A stretch of DNA of 64,000 nt from Desulfospira sp963664655 (lineage in GTDB: Bacteria; Desulfobacterota; Desulfobacteria; Desulfobacterales; Desulfobacteraceae): assembly GCA_963664655.2 (NCBI GenBank), contig OY761554.1, positions 3,658,001-3,722,000 of the forward strand, written 5' to 3'. Every line of letters begins with the position of its first letter. Within the stretch, counting starts at the first letter, position 1. A program made the position numbers and the translations under genes. Below are positions 62,668 to 64,000 of this stretch, in pieces. Below the pieces are notes generated by a model that was given only the letters and a program-made list of their open reading frames with translations, made no database searches and was not told the origin of the DNA.

Positions 62668-62800
62668 AAAGTCACCCATCTGCTGCGTTGCAGAAAAATG
62701 TGCAATCCTCACAACCCTAAAGGTTGCTCCGGTTGCAAATTTTTCTGCGCCTTGCATCTGGGCAACTTTTCGTCCAAACACGGGGTTTCGTTCAGGCACT
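62668..62800. repeat. MITE-like element, full copy
   Basis: 133 bp from AAAGTCACCCATCTGCTGCG to TTTCGTTCAGGCAC. The central stem GCAGAAAAATGTGCA/TGCAAATTTTTCTGC encloses CAACC-CTAAA-GGTTG, so the element can fold into a cruciform. It matches 45895-46017 (inverted) and both ends of 19436-19518. It lies between lepB and pyrB. Confidence 0.85.
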
Positions 62801-62861
62801 AATTAAGCTTTTAGCTGACCAAAACCAATTTCCGTCTCGAGACGGTTTGAAGGAAACATTC

Positions 62862-63803
62862 ATGGTGTTTACCAAGAAAGATATTTTGGACATCAACTCC
62901 CTGGACCCGGAGGAAATCAACCTGATTCTGGATACGGCCCAGGGAATGAAGGAAATTTCCAGAAGGCCGGTTAAAAAGGTTCCCACCCTTCGGGGAAAGA
63001 CCATTGTCCTGTTTTTTCAGGAACCGTCCACCCGGACCAAGTTGTCTTTTGAAATCGCCGCCAAGCGGCTGTCTGCGGACACGGTTTCCATTTCAACCTC
63101 GTCTTCTTCCATTGTCAAAGGGGAAACCCTTGTGGACACGGCCCGGAACCTTGAATCCATGACCCCGGATATTATTGTCATCCGGCATTCATCCTCCGGG
63201 GCGGCCCAGCAGATATCCCGACGGGTGGCCTGTTCCGTGATCAATGCCGGAGACGGCACCCATGCCCATCCCTCCCAGGCCCTGCTGGACATGATGAGCA
63301 TCCGCGAGAAAAAGGGCAGAATTGAGGGCTTAAAGGTTTCCATTGTGGGGGACATTGCCCATTCCCGGGTGGCCCGTTCCGATATCATCGGCCTTTCAAA
63401 GCTTGGCGCCAATGTGGCGGTCTGTGCGCCGGGAACCATGATCCCGCCGGGAATAGAACATCTGGGGTGCCGGGTGGCCAAAACAATTGAATCCTGCCTA
63501 ACCGGGGCCGATGTCATCATCATGCTCAGAATCCAGAAGGAACGTCAGGAGAAAAACCTTTTCCCGTCGGAAAGGGAGTATGCGGCCCTTTACGGGTTGA
63601 ACCGGGCCCGGCTTGCCCTGGCCCATGAAAATGTCGTGGTCATGCACCCGGGGCCCCTGAACCGCGGGGTGGAGATCTCAAGTGATGTGGCCGATTCGGG
63701 CTGCTCCATGATCCTTGAACAGGTCACCAACGGGGTAGCGCTCAGGATGGCCCTTTACTATCTTGTTGCCGGAGGAGGAACCCGTAATGAAGATGCTGAT
63801 TAG
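62862..63803 (+). CDS. pyrB: Aspartate carbamoyltransferase catalytic subunit
   Basis: This 313-aa protein starts at ATG 62862 after AAGGA; an upstream frame to 62724 is repeat-derived. The carbamoyl-phosphate loop is FQEPSTRTKLSFE, with HPSQALLDM, GDIAHSRVARSD and the C-terminal HPGPLNRGVEI. It catalyses the first committed step of pyrimidine synthesis. Its stop codon overlaps pyrC, which begins 17 bases inside it. Confidence 0.96.
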   Translation: MVFTKKDILDINSLDPEEINLILDTAQGMKEISRRPVKKVPTLRGKTIVLFFQEPSTRTKLSFEIAAKRLSADTVSISTSSSSIVKGETLVDTARNLESMTPDIIVIRHSSSGAAQQISRRVACSVINAGDGTHAHPSQALLDMMSIREKKGRIEGLKVSIVGDIAHSRVARSDIIGLSKLGANVAVCAPGTMIPPGIEHLGCRVAKTIESCLTGADVIIMLRIQKERQEKNLFPSEREYAALYGLNRARLALAHENVVVMHPGPLNRGVEISSDVADSGCSMILEQVTNGVALRMALYYLVAGGGTRNEDAD

Positions 63804-64000
63804 ACAGGCCCATGTCCTGGACCCGGGGCACATCAATGCCAAAAAAGATATACTGGTCCGGGACGGGGTGATTGAGGCCGTTCTTGACCCTGAAGACCGA
63901 CCCCCAAATCCCGACTTTCAGGTGGTTGAGGCCAAGGGCATGATCCTTACCCCTGGCTTGATAGACGTCCATGTCCATTTAAGAGAACCGGGCCATGAGT
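63787..64000 (+). CDS. pyrC: Dihydroorotase, 3' end outside window
   Basis: Only the first 71 codons are visible. They contain the N-terminal beta region and the metal motif GLIDVHVHLREPG, which is diagnostic of the amidohydrolase dihydroorotase. The start is ATG 63787 (or 63793 in the same frame), overlapping the end of pyrB, so the two are translationally coupled. Confidence 0.92.
   Translation, partial: MKMLIRQAHVLDPGHINAKKDILVRDGVIEAVLDPEDRPPNPDFQVVEAKGMILTPGLIDVHVHLREPGHE

Noticed and set aside
62724..62861. Longer N-terminus of PyrB
   Set aside because: It is encoded within the MITE-like repeat; PyrB homology and AAGGA place the start at 62862.

Overview
The window looks like chromosomal DNA of a strictly anaerobic, Gram-negative sulfate reducer of the Desulfobacterota, most likely near Desulfobacteraceae. 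The evidence is an alternative (siroheme-based) heme branch (AhbC, AhbD, HemB), a long PPi-type phosphofructokinase, an acetyl-CoA synthetase with a sigma-54-like promoter, a COG1900-type homocysteine biosynthesis protein, a TRAP/CoA-ligase/carboxyltransferase catabolic set, LPS genes (kdsA, kdsC, lptCAB) and PEP-CTERM proteins. This placement is inferred from gene content; no rRNA gene is present.

Bases 1-9,170 are a damaged accessory zone. A transposase lies against a 5'-broken Rhs gene whose 3' end runs into a long palindrome built on GTGTCCCCCGAATT. A second copy of that palindrome lies 1.2 kb on, beyond a PEP-CTERM protein gene. Then come a sigma-54 activator with a variant GAFTSA loop, a short PEP-CTERM remnant and a frameshifted hybrid-kinase remnant, followed by about 1.1 kb of repeats only.

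Bases 9,179-13,294 hold a REC-GGDEF protein, a hybrid histidine kinase and a small Cys-rich protein. Bases 13,361-20,218 (minus strand) hold a TetR regulator, a TRAP transporter (dctP, dctQ, dctM), a phenylacetate-CoA-ligase-like enzyme and an acyl-CoA carboxyltransferase. I read this as uptake, activation and carboxylation or decarboxylation of one organic acid. At about 21,510 a sigma-54 activator and an RND adaptor meet head to head, each without its N-terminus, which looks like a deletion junction. The RND pump and a TolC-like protein follow.

Bases 27,199-37,538 are mixed housekeeping and unknown genes: a non-canonical crotonase, a cytidylate-kinase-like protein, DUF2889, a metallo-beta-lactamase-fold hydrolase, a chalcone-isomerase-like protein, an M20 peptidase, FtsY with a 30-bp tandem repeat array, and a diguanylate cyclase. 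Bases 37,655-43,551 hold PPi-PFK, acs and an OFA-family transporter. Bases 43,757-48,940 (minus strand) are a tightly coupled operon of a ClpX-like AAA+ protein, AhbC, HemB and AhbD.

Bases 49,547-58,823 (minus strand) are a conserved core block: kdsA, kdsC, lptC, lptA, lptB, rpoN, hpf, ptsN, rapZ, a mannose-type EIIA, gap, tpiA, secG and tRNA-Leu(GAG). The plus strand then carries an M23 peptidase, the homocysteine biosynthesis protein, lepB, pyrB and the start of pyrC.

Four dispersed repeat families run through the window: heptad (GACTTGG-type) inverted repeats, a MITE-like element of about 130 bp, a hairpin-rich element of about 110-130 bp beside signalling genes, and the GTGTCCCCCGAATT palindromes. 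One heptad repeat carries a 153-bp insertion flanked by an 8-bp direct repeat, and a paralogous empty site is visible elsewhere in the window.
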